Assembly (NCBI GenBank): GCA_949289345.1
Contig: CASENS010000052.1
Span: 186,001 to 250,000 of the forward strand
Direction of reading: 5' to 3'
DNA from: an uncultured Bacteroides sp.
GTDB taxonomy: Bacteria > Bacteroidota > Bacteroidia > Bacteroidales > Bacteroidaceae
Length of the DNA stretch: 64,000 nt
Positions 42,595 through 51,740 of this stretch are shown here, one piece after another. The position numbers and the translations under genes were made by a program. The notes under the pieces are model-generated. The model ran no database searches, was not told where the DNA came from, and saw only the letters and a program-made list of their open reading frames with translations. Position 1 is the stretch's first letter; each line of letters opens with the position of its first letter.

Positions 42595-42668
42595 TACTTG
42601 CCCAAGTATGATTGGATGCTTTGCCTGTTATCCAATGATACTTGGGCGTTTATCCTTGGATACTTTTG
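42595..42668. repeat. 22-bp-pitch dyad array (TACTTG words) between convergent genes
   Basis: TACTTG/TGCTTT/TACTTG/TACTTT words start at 42595, 42617, 42639 and 42661, exactly 22 bp apart. Each complete unit has a dyad at the same phase: TACTTG-CC-CAAGTA (centre 42601.5), TTGGAT...ATCCAA (42623.5) and GATA...TATC (42645.5). It fills the gap between the GH2 and GH105 genes. Confidence 0.85.
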
Positions 42669-42690
42669 CGGCAGTTCTTTAGGCAGACTT

Positions 42691-43821
42691 TTATTTCAAC
42701 TTATACACCTCGCTGCCCGCCAGCAGGAAGCATCCTACACCGAAATCCTCAAAGTCGGGTACTTTGTCGTAAGTGACGGGCTGGCTGTCTTTCGGTTCCT
42801 TGCCGGTTCCTTGTACATAGCCTAAGAAACCGTTGGGATGTACACATTCTTTCACCATGGCGTTCCATGCTTTCAGCAGCACAGGCAGGTATTCGTTCCT
42901 GTCCAGCAGGCCTTTGCGTACGCCCCATGCCATGCCGTAGACAAAGAGGGCGGTACCAGTGGTTTCTTTGCCTCCGAAGTTGGACTCGTCGTGCATGCTG
43001 ACATTCCAGAAGCCGTCCGTACGCTGGCAGGCTTTGATGGCTTTGCTCATGGCGAGGAAGTCGTTCACATAGTCGGCATGATGCTTTTCATCAGCGGGAA
43101 TTTCATCCAGTACCCTGACGAGAGCGGCGTATACCCATCCGTTGCCACGGCTCCAGTAACAGTTCTTGCCGTTCGGTTCTTTGTAGGGAGGATCAAAGTC
43201 ATGGTCTCTCCACCACAAGCCTTCCTTGGCGTTGTACATACCGTTCTCACCATGTGTGTTGCGGGTGTAGGTGTACATGTCCCACATTTTGTCGAAATAT
43301 TTTTGCTCACCGGTCAGTTTTCCCAATTTGGCAAATACGGGCATACCCATTTGGATGGCGTCTATCCACCACCAGTCGTTTACTTGCGGTGTATTGACCA
43401 GCATGTCGATGTTGGCTTTGGCCTTGCGTATCTTTTCCGGGTCGGGACAGATGTTGTACAGGTCGATGTAGGTCTGGCTGGCGCAATAGTCGTCCGCATT
43501 GCGGGTAACGGTACCGTTGCGGAAGCCCCATTCGTGGTAGTCCGCCCAGTCTGTGGCATATTTGTAGTAGTCATCACGCGGATAGATGGAGTAGAGTGCC
43601 ATCAGTCCTTCGTAGTACACGCCGCGTGTCCAAATGTTGCTGGGGCGTACCACGTTTTTGACGTACGACGGAGTGCGGTAGTCCTTGTACTTCTTCATGA
43701 AGTAATCGTTGACTTTCACAATGGTTTTCAAGGTCTCTTTCTGGTCGGGCAGGTTTTGCGCCTGTACAAATCCGAAGCAGAAACATGCGACGAGGAACGA
43801 TACGATTGTTTTCTTTCTCAT
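42691..43821 (-). CDS. GH105 unsaturated rhamnogalacturonyl hydrolase
   Basis: 376 residues with signal peptide (MRKKTIVSFLVACFCFGFVQA). The (alpha/alpha)6 barrel of GH88/GH105 is recognisable: NIWTRGVYYEGLMALYSIY, the catalytic region VNDWWWIDAIQMGMPVFAKL with aspartate D154, YWSRGNGWVYAALVRVLDEI and GKETTGTALFVYGMAWGVRK. These enzymes remove the unsaturated uronic acid that lyases leave on the non-reducing end. Same strand as the second block, but it has its own promoter (43854-43884). Confidence 0.93.
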   Translation of the reverse strand: MRKKTIVSFLVACFCFGFVQAQNLPDQKETLKTIVKVNDYFMKKYKDYRTPSYVKNVVRPSNIWTRGVYYEGLMALYSIYPRDDYYKYATDWADYHEWGFRNGTVTRNADDYCASQTYIDLYNICPDPEKIRKAKANIDMLVNTPQVNDWWWIDAIQMGMPVFAKLGKLTGEQKYFDKMWDMYTYTRNTHGENGMYNAKEGLWWRDHDFDPPYKEPNGKNCYWSRGNGWVYAALVRVLDEIPADEKHHADYVNDFLAMSKAIKACQRTDGFWNVSMHDESNFGGKETTGTALFVYGMAWGVRKGLLDRNEYLPVLLKAWNAMVKECVHPNGFLGYVQGTGKEPKDSQPVTYDKVPDFEDFGVGCFLLAGSEVYKLK

Positions 43822-43853
43822 ATTAAAAGATTTTTGTTAATAAATATGGGGTA

Positions 43854-43884
43854 CAAAGATAAAAGATTATGTAATATGATGCAA
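43854..43884 (-). promoter_or_regulatory. Bacteroides-type promoter of the GH105 gene
   Basis: Minus strand TTG (43884-43882), 20 bp, TATCTTTG (43861-43854): full consensus match, 33 bp before the start codon. Confidence 0.8.
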
Positions 43885-43890
43885 TGGATT

Positions 43891-43981
43891 GGGGAATTAT
43901 CCCCCGGAATAAATGGGTAAACCCGATTATTCCTTGTCATTTAAGGGGAAAACGGGAGGAAATGACCGTTTAATTTCCCGT
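43891..43981. repeat. Cluster of short palindromes between mlaF and the GH105 promoter
   Basis: GGGGAATTATCCCC (43891-43904) and GGGTAAACCC (43915-43924) are dyads with centres 22 bp apart. The second is nested in GGAATAA...TTATTCC (43906-43933). Further on, ACGGGA/TCCCGT (43952-43981) and GTCATTT/AAATGAC pair. Possibly the mlaF terminator or a regulator site upstream of the GH105 promoter. Confidence 0.5.
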
Positions 43982-44036
43982 AACACCTGTACTTCTGCTC
44001 AGTTCTCTGATTCCAGAAGTTATGGGAATGGATGCT

Positions 44037-44807
44037 TTACCCTTCCATGTTCTGTATCTCCACTTCCTTTACTTTGCGGAAGAGGTCGGAGGCGAAGATG
44101 AAATCGTTCAGCTTCTGGTTGGTGGAGGTATAGATGTCGTCCTTGGTGCCTTCCCACTCTTTGTTTCCTTTATAGATGAAGATAATTTTCTCGCCGATAC
44201 CCATCACGGAGTTCATGTCGTGGGTATTGATGAGGGTGGTCATGTTGTACTCGCGGGTAATGTCTTGAATGAGTTCATCAATAACGAGCGATGTTTTGGG
44301 GTCGAGGCCGGAGTTCGGTTCGTCACAGAACAAGTATTGCGGGTTCAAGGCGATGGCGCGGGCAATGGCTACACGTTTCTGCATGCCTCCGCTTATTTCG
44401 CCGGGGTATTTGTCGCCTGCTTCGCTGAGGTTTACGCGATCCAAGCAGAATTGTGCACGGCGTTGGCGGTCGCGCAAGGTGTCGTTGCTGAACATATTGA
44501 GGGGAAACATGACGTTTTCCAGCACGGTCATGGAGTCGAAGAGGGCGGCACTTTGAAATATCATACCCATTTCGCGGCGCAGGGCTTTCTTTTCCCGTTT
44601 GTCCATGGTGAGAAAGTTGCGTCCGTCATAAAGCAGTTCGCCCCGTTCGGGAGTGAGCAACCCTACGATACATTTCATCAATACCGTTTTGCCCGAACCG
44701 CTTTGGCCGATGATGAGGTTGGTCTTTCCATTGTCGAACGTGGAACTGATGTCTGTCAGCACTTCCTTGCCATCGAACGATTTATAGAGTCCTTTGAGTT
44801 CTATCAT
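44037..44807 (-). CDS. mlaF: ABC transporter ATPase of the Mla phospholipid-transport type
   Basis: 256 residues. Walker A GQSGSGKTVLMK, signature ISGGMQKRVAIARAIALNPQ, Walker B YLFCDEPNSGLDP and a switch histidine in LINTHDMNSV. The sequence between, with LLYDGRNFLTMDKREKKALR, is like MlaF/Mkl ATPases. It follows mlaE by 13 bp, so the two form an inner membrane complex for lipid transport to or from the outer membrane. No mlaD is seen next to it in this window. Confidence 0.92.
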   Translation of the reverse strand: MIELKGLYKSFDGKEVLTDISSTFDNGKTNLIIGQSGSGKTVLMKCIVGLLTPERGELLYDGRNFLTMDKREKKALRREMGMIFQSAALFDSMTVLENVMFPLNMFSNDTLRDRQRRAQFCLDRVNLSEAGDKYPGEISGGMQKRVAIARAIALNPQYLFCDEPNSGLDPKTSLVIDELIQDITREYNMTTLINTHDMNSVMGIGEKIIFIYKGNKEWEGTKDDIYTSTNQKLNDFIFASDLFRKVKEVEIQNMEG

Positions 44808-44820
44808 ATGCTTTAATCTA

Positions 44821-45564
44821 TTATCCCATGAGTAATTGTGTTAATACCAAATCTGCAAAAAGGATGAGCACACTGCTGGTCACTACCGAATTGGTAGATG
44901 CTTTGCCCACCTCGATGGAACCTCCCTCTACGGTGTAGCCAAAGAAGGCTGACACACTGGCGATGATGAAGGCAAAGAAAAGGGATTTGATAATGCCGCA
45001 CCAGATGTACCACTCCACAAACCAGTATTGCAGTCCGTACTCCAAATCAGTGGCCGTCATGATGCCGCCAAACCAGCATGTGCAGTAGGCGCCTATGATG
45101 CCGGCAAAGATGCTGAAGATAACTAATATGGGTATCATGGTGACCATGGCAATGATTTTGGGCAGGATGAGGTAAGAGGCCGAGTTGACTCCCATGATTT
45201 CCAATGCGTCAATCTGTTGCGTGACACGCATGGTGCCCAGCTCGGAAGCAATGTTGGACCCTACTTTGCCCGCCAGGATAAGACACATGATGGAGGAGGA
45301 GAATTCCAGCAACAGGATTTCGCGGGTGACGTATCCCACCGTCCAGCGTGGCATCCAGGGACTTTCAATGTTGAGTTTTATCTGTATGGTGATAACGGCA
45401 CCGATGAATAGTGATATCAACAGTACGATGCCGATGGAGTCCACACCGAGCTTGGACATCTCGTTGAGGTACTGACGGAAGAACATGTGCATGCGTTCGG
45501 GGCGCGCGAATGTCCGTCCCATCAGCATGAAGTATCTTCCTACGGTTCTGAGTGCTTTAAACAT
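44821..45564 (-). CDS. mlaE: MlaE-family ABC transporter permease
   Basis: 247 residues with about five to six helices. Family segments: [77 protein letters not shown] and [19 protein letters not shown]-like end. The [17 protein letters not shown] stretch is diagnostic for MlaE. Operon with mlaF, divergent from lptB. Confidence 0.95.
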   Translation of the reverse strand: MFKALRTVGRYFMLMGRTFARPERMHMFFRQYLNEMSKLGVDSIGIVLLISLFIGAVITIQIKLNIESPWMPRWTVGYVTREILLLEFSSSIMCLILAGKVGSNIASELGTMRVTQQIDALEIMGVNSASYLILPKIIAMVTMIPILVIFSIFAGIIGAYCTCWFGGIMTATDLEYGLQYWFVEWYIWCGIIKSLFFAFIIASVSAFFGYTVEGGSIEVGKASTNSVVTSSVLILFADLVLTQLLMG

Positions 45565-45584
45565 GATTTATATGTATTTGTCTG

Positions 45585-45622
45585 CAAATGTACGGCTTTA
45601 TCTTTTATTTTTGCTACATTTG
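45585..45622. promoter_or_regulatory. Divergent -7 boxes for mlaE and lptB
   Basis: TACATTTG occurs on both strands: minus strand at 45592-45585 (21 bp before mlaE) and plus strand at 45615-45622 (19 bp before lptB). With the following C they form an inverted TACATTTGC pair. Good -33 TTG matches are not seen. Confidence 0.55.
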
Positions 45623-45640
45623 CGGCAAATTAACGCATGT

Positions 45641-46396
45641 ATGGAAGAGAACAAGATGGTGCTCCGCACCGAAAACCTGGTGAAGAAGTATGGTAAGCGT
45701 ACGGTAGTGAACCATGTGTCGTATGACGTGAAGCAAGGCGAAATCGTGGGATTGCTGGGACCTAACGGTGCCGGTAAGACTACATCATTTTATATGACCG
45801 TGGGACTGATTACGCCGAATGAAGGACGTATATTTCTGGATGACCTTGACATAACGAACTATCCGGTGTACAAAAGGGCGCAGACTGGCATCGGATATTT
45901 GGCACAGGAGGCGTCTGTGTTTCGCCAAATGAGTGTGGAAGACAACATCGCTTCGGTGTTGGAGATGACGAACAAACCGTTGGACTATCAGAAAGACAAG
46001 TTGGAAAGCTTGATAGCCGAATTCCGACTTCAGAAAGTGCGTAAGAACAAAGGAAACCAGTTGTCCGGAGGTGAGCGCCGCCGAACGGAAATTGCCCGTT
46101 GCCTGGCCATTGACCCTAAGTTCATTATGCTGGACGAACCGTTTGCCGGTGTGGATCCTATCGCAGTGGAAGATATCCAGCAAATTGTGTGGCGGCTGAA
46201 GGATAAGAACATCGGTATTCTCATTACCGACCATAACGTGCAGGAAACGCTGAGCATCACCAGCCGCGCTTACCTGTTGTTCGAAGGGAAAATTCTGTTT
46301 CAAGGCACGCCCGAAGAACTGGCAGCCAATCAGATTGTCCGTGAGAAATACTTGAGTAACAGCTTTGTATTGCGCCGTAAAGATTTCATGGTGTAA
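45641..46396 (+). CDS. lptB: LPS export ABC transporter ATPase
   Basis: 251 residues from the ATG at 45641; an alternative ATG at 45656 would give [13 protein letters not shown]. Walker [16 protein letters not shown], the LptB-typical [18 protein letters not shown], signature [20 protein letters not shown], Walker [21 protein letters not shown] and [14 protein letters not shown]. LptB powers lipopolysaccharide extraction by LptFG. Monocistronic here, transcribed away from mlaE-mlaF. Confidence 0.96.
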   Translation: MEENKMVLRTENLVKKYGKRTVVNHVSYDVKQGEIVGLLGPNGAGKTTSFYMTVGLITPNEGRIFLDDLDITNYPVYKRAQTGIGYLAQEASVFRQMSVEDNIASVLEMTNKPLDYQKDKLESLIAEFRLQKVRKNKGNQLSGGERRRTEIARCLAIDPKFIMLDEPFAGVDPIAVEDIQQIVWRLKDKNIGILITDHNVQETLSITSRAYLLFEGKILFQGTPEELAANQIVREKYLSNSFVLRRKDFMV

Positions 46397-46411
46397 GGCT
46401 TGTTTCAAATT

Positions 46412-46498
46412 AGATTTTAGAGTTCAGATTTCAGAGTTATTCCGGCTGTTTTCATTCCGCAGCCTTTGACTCTAAAATCTGAACTTTAATTTCTGAAA
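46412..46498. repeat. Hairpin with 7-bp repeated arms between lptB and rhaM
   Basis: Left strand reads AGATTTT AGAGTTC AGATTTC AGAGTTA in 7-bp register; right strand GACTCTA AAATCTG AACTTTA ATTTCTG. The inner 16 bp (46422-46437 with 46469-46484) pair with one mismatch, loop 31 nt. It lies between convergent genes and probably ends transcription both ways. Confidence 0.8.
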
Positions 46499-46502
46499 CC
46501 TG

Positions 46503-46817
46503 TCAGTCCATGTGGAACACCTCGGGCAGTGGAATGGTGACGGGAGAATTGTCGGCGTTTACTTCCATGATGTCCGCCATGTAGTCCCACCATTTCTGTA
46601 CAATGGGATTGGCACCCATGTCTTGGGAGGATTCTTCACCTTTTGTCTTCTGGCAGGCAAACAGAATGTTGGTGTCCTTATCCCAATAAATGGAATAATC
46701 GTATACGCCGCCATCAGACAACATTTTCTTTAACTCTGGCCAAATGGCCGCATGACGCCGTTCGTACTCTTTCTCGTATCCCGGTTTTAAAAACATTTTA
46801 AATGCTTCGCGTTTCAT
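46503..46817 (-). CDS. rhaM: L-rhamnose mutarotase
   Basis: 104 residues, full length. It interconverts alpha and beta L-rhamnose. Family features: FKMFLKPGYEKEYERRHAAIWPEL with the conserved histidine, YDYSIYWDKDTNILFACQK, and PIVQKWWDYMADIMEVNADN with the tryptophan pair. It is the last gene of the rhamnogalacturonan block, 84 bp after the GH105, and fits rhamnose released by the GH106 and other exo-enzymes. Confidence 0.96.
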   Translation of the reverse strand: MKREAFKMFLKPGYEKEYERRHAAIWPELKKMLSDGGVYDYSIYWDKDTNILFACQKTKGEESSQDMGANPIVQKWWDYMADIMEVNADNSPVTIPLPEVFHMD

Positions 46818-46901
46818 AATAAACTTGTATTAAGGGTTGTATAAAATTAAATGATAATTTAGATGGGTGCCTTTATGTTCGAAAATTAAATCCATTTGTT
46901 T

Positions 46902-48299
46902 TTATTCTACATGGAAAATCGGCTCATTCGTCTTCTGCTCCGTGCGATAATATTGGATGGCACTATCGTTCATTTTAGGATGCTGGGTCTTGAGCATTTT
47001 TATTATCTCGGCACCAGCCCAAATGACCGGCCCATATCCGTGGGCGGCATAGACGTTGACGGGACGATAGTAGTAGAAGGCAGGGTCGAAAGCCATACCA
47101 GTGCCTACGCAGGTGCCGTCCACTTGTCCTTCTTCATTGATTTGTGTGCTGACGGCATGCCAGCCCAGTTGGGCTACCGGACCGTAGGCCATGGCGTCAA
47201 TCCAGCCTTTGTTAATGGCATGGGCAAAGCAATAAACGTAGATGGCCGTGGCGGACGTCTCCAGATAAGAGTCGTTGCGGTCGAGCAATTGGTGCCAGAA
47301 TCCTTCTCCGCTTTGCAGAGCGGCTAACCCACGTACATGCTCACGGAACAGTTCCATCAGCTGGTCCCGTTGGGGATAGTCTTCGGGAAGTACATCCAGC
47401 ACTTCACACATAGTCAACAAAGCCCAACCGTTGGCACGTCCCCAATGGAAAGCAGGGTGGTCGCCCATACCTTCTACCCAACCGTGACGGAAGAGTTTCT
47501 TTTCGGGTACCCACATGCGCTGGGCAAATTGGAACACCTGACGAAGCGCTTCGGCTTGGCAGGCCTGCTTCTTATCCTTGTTCAGTAAGGAATAGTAGGC
47601 GATGGGGGGAATCCCCATAAACATATCGTCCAGCCAGAGGGTGTTGTGCTGAGGACGGGTGCGGGCAAAAGTTCCGTCGGCCAAACGGTATTCTTTATTC
47701 AGGATAAAGTCCATGTAGTTTGCAATGAGTTCATCTACAGGAAGGGAGGCGTCTTTCAGCTTTGCCTTAATCATGGAAGCACATACGGCTCCAGCATCGT
47801 CCAAGGCGTGGGGAGTCAGGATTTGCTTCATTTGCGGGTCGACTTCCTTGCCGGCTTCAATCAGTTTACGGAAATGTGGAGCTACTTCAGCTAAGAATTT
47901 CATGCGGTTCGTAGCATATGCGGCGTAAGCCGGGTCACCTGTGGCTTCGGCGGCATCCAGCATGGCTGAATAGGTTACACCCCATTCGTAACTGGCCAAA
48001 CGGAAAGCGCCCCGTTCCAGCTGGGAGTTGGAGTTAATTTGGGTATAGTCGGTAATCGCTTTTCCGTTGTTCTTATTGACTACACGTGTCGGGGTGTTGG
48101 CCTCCAGATAGTGCAGTACACGATCCATGTCATCTTTTACATCTTTGACCGACAACGGTCCATAGGGCACCTTATAGGCCGGTTGCAGTAGGTGCAACGG
48201 AGTATTGGAGTCGTTTATTGTCTCTTTGTCCTGCGCGCCTGCGCTTATTCCTGTTGCCATCAAGAGGCATGTCAGAGTAAGTGTTTTCAGTCTTTCCAT
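46902..48299 (-). CDS. GH88/GH105-family unsaturated uronyl hydrolase
   Basis: 465 residues with signal peptide (LTLTCLLMATGISAGAQ). The six-hairpin barrel pattern is visible: YSAMLDAAEATGDPAYAAYA, HNTLWLDDMFMGIPPIAYYS with catalytic-region aspartates D224/D225, HPAFHWGRANGWALLTMCEV and YLETSATAIYVYCFAHAINK. It is longer than the GH105 at 42691, and the two are only distantly alike, so they probably accept different lyase products. Between PL11 (29 bp upstream) and rhaM. Confidence 0.88.
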   Translation of the reverse strand: MERLKTLTLTCLLMATGISAGAQDKETINDSNTPLHLLQPAYKVPYGPLSVKDVKDDMDRVLHYLEANTPTRVVNKNNGKAITDYTQINSNSQLERGAFRLASYEWGVTYSAMLDAAEATGDPAYAAYATNRMKFLAEVAPHFRKLIEAGKEVDPQMKQILTPHALDDAGAVCASMIKAKLKDASLPVDELIANYMDFILNKEYRLADGTFARTRPQHNTLWLDDMFMGIPPIAYYSLLNKDKKQACQAEALRQVFQFAQRMWVPEKKLFRHGWVEGMGDHPAFHWGRANGWALLTMCEVLDVLPEDYPQRDQLMELFREHVRGLAALQSGEGFWHQLLDRNDSYLETSATAIYVYCFAHAINKGWIDAMAYGPVAQLGWHAVSTQINEEGQVDGTCVGTGMAFDPAFYYYRPVNVYAAHGYGPVIWAGAEIIKMLKTQHPKMNDSAIQYYRTEQKTNEPIFHVE

Positions 48300-48328
48300 A
48301 TTTGTTCTTCGTTTTTCATTCTTATTCT

Positions 48329-50221
48329 TTATTTGATTTCGTATCCGCGGAACCAGCCTTTCTTCAAATCTGGTCCGAAGTAGAAGCCGGGTTGGGTAGG
48401 CTGGTTGTAGGCTACATTTTGTGTAGCGATGCTGATGCGGTAAACAGGGTCTTCCAAGAACGTGTGGAAACGGTAGGAAGTCGGTATAGGGGAAACGTAG
48501 AGACGCAGGGAGCGGCTGTCTTCCGTACGAACCAATACTTCCTCACGCCAGTCGCCTACAATATCGCCTTGCAGGCAGGGATTGGATTTGGTACCGTTGT
48601 TAAAGGCGCATCCTCCGAACTTAATGAGCGGACGACAGGTATCGGCTTGCGGGTCGTACTTGGAAACCGTCTCATGATCCAGCAATTCGCGCAGCAGGTC
48701 ACCGTCCCACCATACGGCCATGTTGATGGAGAGGGGCTTCACTTCCGGACGGATAGCTTCCCCTTTGGTATTGTATACGCCGTGTGAGTCACTGGACCAC
48801 ATTTCTACGCCCGGATTACGCGGGTCGATGTCAGCGGCCATGCAACGTCCTACGTCAATATTGCTTTTTATCTGAAACAGTACTTTGCCGGTGGCTGCGT
48901 CACGGAAACTGGAACCGTCTTTGCGGTTTTCGTGACAGGCCCATACTTGCAGACCGGGCATATCGGGCGAGAAAGCGGTAAGGTGCATGGCGTCTCCGTG
49001 GTTCATACCGGTGGTGTAAAGCCCGGTTCCGTCGTGGTCGATGGCACAGGAGCCGTAGATGATTTCGTCGCATCCATCACCATCCACGTCGCCTACACGC
49101 AGGTTGTGGTTGCCTTGTCCGGCATAACCTTCACATCCGGGATTGTTGCTGTCGAATACCCAATGCTGTTTCAAGCGTTTGCCATCCCAGTCGAAAGCGG
49201 CCAATACAGCACGGGTATAATAACCTCGGCACATAACAACGCTTGGGTGTACACCGTCCAGATAAGCTACGCAAGCCAGGAAACGGTCGCTGCGGTTGGC
49301 GCGGTTGTCACCCCAATCGCTCAGATTACCGCGGGCGGGTACATAGTCGATGGTATGCATGGCGGCACCTGTCAGCCCATTGAATACGGTAAGATATTCG
49401 TTTCCGGTCAAAATACGGCCTTGATTGACAGGTGTTTTGCCTTTGCCCGGTACACCTTTCTCACGATAGTCGGCATTGGCGTCACCTATGATTTTGCCTT
49501 TGCCGTCTATGGTGCCGTCTGAAGTTTTCATGACCACCTCAGCGCGTCCGTCTCCATCGAGGTCGAACACCATGAATTGGGTATAGTGGGCACCGGCACG
49601 TACATTGTGTCCCAAGTCGATGCGCCACAACTTTTCACCGTTGAGGCGATAGCAGTCGAAAAACACATTGCCCGTGTAACCGTCGTGGGCATTGTCGTGG
49701 GAGTTGGAAGGATCCCACTTTACGATGAACTCATATTCGCCGTCTCCGTCCACATCGCCGATGGAAGAATCGCTGGCGCTGTATGTATAGGTGTCGCCCG
49801 CAGGTGTCACCCCATCGGCTGGCTTGTCCATCGGAATTTCCAAGTAGCCGACAGGAGCATTAGCAGGCAGAATGTAGGTGCCGCATTTGTCGGATAGTTC
49901 CTTACCGTTCACTATCGGTCTGACTTCATACACAGCCTTGCCTGTTCCGTCGTAGGCGTCGCGGTAGAAAGTTCCCGCATTGGCAGGTACATTGGCTATC
50001 TTCTTGCCATCCCGATAGATGTTGAAAGAAACCTGTGTCGCATCGGATGAAAGATAGCGCCACGACAGGCATACGTCTGATTGACTCTCGCGAAAAGCCA
50101 CAACACCGCGTCCCAAATCTTCGCGTTGAAGTTTGGAATAGTCATAAGCGGGCTGGCCCATGGCAATGGCTATTGGAAGGCAGGCGGCCATTGCGCAAAT
50201 TTGTTTCTTTATTTGTATCAT
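48329..50221 (-). CDS. PL11 rhamnogalacturonan lyase
   Basis: 630 residues with signal peptide (QICAMAACLPIAIAMGQ). The start LQREDLGRGVVAFRE, then LSWRYLSSDATQVSFNIYRD, marks family 11 lyases; an eight-bladed propeller with calcium-binding DxDGDGxxE segments follows (DVDGDGEYEFIVKWDPSNSH, FDLDGDGRAEVVMKTSDGT, DVDGDGCDEIIYGS), ending NVAYNQPTQPGFYFGPDL. PL11 enzymes cut the rhamnose-galacturonic acid backbone of RG-I by beta-elimination. Nine bp downstream of GH28 and 29 bp upstream of GH105. Confidence 0.95.
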   Translation of the reverse strand: MIQIKKQICAMAACLPIAIAMGQPAYDYSKLQREDLGRGVVAFRESQSDVCLSWRYLSSDATQVSFNIYRDGKKIANVPANAGTFYRDAYDGTGKAVYEVRPIVNGKELSDKCGTYILPANAPVGYLEIPMDKPADGVTPAGDTYTYSASDSSIGDVDGDGEYEFIVKWDPSNSHDNAHDGYTGNVFFDCYRLNGEKLWRIDLGHNVRAGAHYTQFMVFDLDGDGRAEVVMKTSDGTIDGKGKIIGDANADYREKGVPGKGKTPVNQGRILTGNEYLTVFNGLTGAAMHTIDYVPARGNLSDWGDNRANRSDRFLACVAYLDGVHPSVVMCRGYYTRAVLAAFDWDGKRLKQHWVFDSNNPGCEGYAGQGNHNLRVGDVDGDGCDEIIYGSCAIDHDGTGLYTTGMNHGDAMHLTAFSPDMPGLQVWACHENRKDGSSFRDAATGKVLFQIKSNIDVGRCMAADIDPRNPGVEMWSSDSHGVYNTKGEAIRPEVKPLSINMAVWWDGDLLRELLDHETVSKYDPQADTCRPLIKFGGCAFNNGTKSNPCLQGDIVGDWREEVLVRTEDSRSLRLYVSPIPTSYRFHTFLEDPVYRISIATQNVAYNQPTQPGFYFGPDLKKGWFRGYEIK

Positions 50222-50230
50222 GTGCGTTTA

Positions 50231-51607
50231 TTATTTATTTAATGTATATTGCAGGTTGGTTTCCGTTACATGCTCGGCATTTACTATATTTTTTAAGAAT
50301 TTGGTCACTTCGTCCACATGGATGTCTTTGATTTCTACATTCCGGATGGGCAGGCGTGAGTCTCCTTTTAAGTCGTAGATGGCTTCTGTACGTTGGCAGA
50401 AGATGCTGTCCATGTAGATACCTTCAATGCGGGTGATACTGTCCTTGTAGGTGGGGACCAAGTCGCGCCATTGGTAGAGTACGTCGGTATCAATTTCCAG
50501 CACGCGTTGCATTCGTCCGGCCTGGATGCCTTTCACCCAAATGTTTTCGATGAAACCGCCTCGACGGTGGTTGGTTTTGGCGAAGACAAGGCGGAACACG
50601 GTGTCGGCTGCTTGGCAATCGTGCATGCAGATGTTGCGTACTCCTCCGGATATTTCGCTTCCGATGCCCAGCAGGGTGTGTGCCCGTACGATGTGGCAAT
50701 CGCGTACTACGATGTTTTCAGTAGGTGTATTCAGACGCCAGGCGTCCTGGTTGCGGCCGGACTTGATGACCACTCCGTCATCGCCTTGGTCGAACTTGCA
50801 CTTTTCTACCAGTACGTTGCGGGTCATTTCCAGATCTATGCCGTCATTGTTGTGTCCATGAGCTTTGACGTCCAGATGGCGCACAATGGCTCCGTCGCAC
50901 AGATATAGGTGAATGGTCCAGAAAGGGCTTTGGTCAATTTGGAAACCGTCCAGCAGGATATGTTTGCAGCGGTTGAAGTGCAGCAAGTGAGGGCGGAGAT
51001 GGTTTTCGCCTTCGGCCATCTGGCGCTGTTCTACCGGAACGTTGAAGGAGGCCATGTCGTATAGTTTCTTCAAGGCGTCAAGATGGGGTTGCGGACGACC
51101 GAACCACGTGCGCCACGTCTCCATAATGGGAGCTAACTTGCCCGGACCTGTTACGGCAATGTTCTCGCATTCATAGGCGTAGAGTAGTGGGGAATAGTTA
51201 TAGCACTCCATGCCTTCCCAAGAAGTGGGCACTGCGGGCAGGTAGTCTTGAGGGTTGTCGGTGAAGCGCAGAACGGCATTTTCTGCCAGATGTAGATTGA
51301 CATTACTCTTCATGTGCACTGCCCCGGTGAGCCACTCACCTGCCGGGATGACGACACGTCCTCCACCGGCTTGGTTGCAGGCGTTGATGGCGCGGGCGAT
51401 GGCTTCCGTATTCAGTGTCTTTCCGTCCGCTATGGCGCCGTAATCTGTAATGGGGAAATCGCGTGGGGGAAAAACGTATTCCTGGATAGCTTCCATCGGG
51501 AAAGGAGCGTCCACCTGGACTTCCTTGTATTGGGGAGGAGGCGTGCCGCAGGAGGCTGCCATGATAAGCCCGCAAGCGAGCGCTAAAGTAATCTTTAGGT
51601 CTTTCAT
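50231..51607 (-). CDS. GH28 polygalacturonase/rhamnogalacturonan hydrolase-like lipoprotein
   Basis: 458 residues, lipoprotein signal with cysteine in IMAASCGTPPP. The beta-helix of GH28 is clear: FPITDYGAIADGKTLNTEAI, GGRVVIPAGEWLTGAVHMKS, then the catalytic coils HGHNNDGIDLEM and KCKFDQGDDGVVIKSGR, and LLGIGSEISGGVRN. The acid pair DD and NxD are present. GH28 members hydrolyse galacturonic acid linkages; here probably in RG-I fragments. Between the PL26-like gene (133 bp gap) and PL11. Confidence 0.92.
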   Translation of the reverse strand: MKDLKITLALACGLIMAASCGTPPPQYKEVQVDAPFPMEAIQEYVFPPRDFPITDYGAIADGKTLNTEAIARAINACNQAGGGRVVIPAGEWLTGAVHMKSNVNLHLAENAVLRFTDNPQDYLPAVPTSWEGMECYNYSPLLYAYECENIAVTGPGKLAPIMETWRTWFGRPQPHLDALKKLYDMASFNVPVEQRQMAEGENHLRPHLLHFNRCKHILLDGFQIDQSPFWTIHLYLCDGAIVRHLDVKAHGHNNDGIDLEMTRNVLVEKCKFDQGDDGVVIKSGRNQDAWRLNTPTENIVVRDCHIVRAHTLLGIGSEISGGVRNICMHDCQAADTVFRLVFAKTNHRRGGFIENIWVKGIQAGRMQRVLEIDTDVLYQWRDLVPTYKDSITRIEGIYMDSIFCQRTEAIYDLKGDSRLPIRNVEIKDIHVDEVTKFLKNIVNAEHVTETNLQYTLNK

Positions 51608-51740
51608 GAAATTTATTTTTTGTTATTCGCTGCTAAAGTACTATTTTGTTCTTAAACAGCGAAAAGTTTGTACTTATATTTTGTTTCCTAAATGACAAAG
51701 AGATGAGCTCTCTTTGCTATCTCATGTATCGTTCATTTCC

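Noticed and set aside
42838-43920. Long plus-strand open frame (about 360 codons) opposite the GH105 gene
   Set aside because: It is antisense to a clearly recognisable enzyme, has no family features, and its composition follows the codon pattern of the gene on the other strand.
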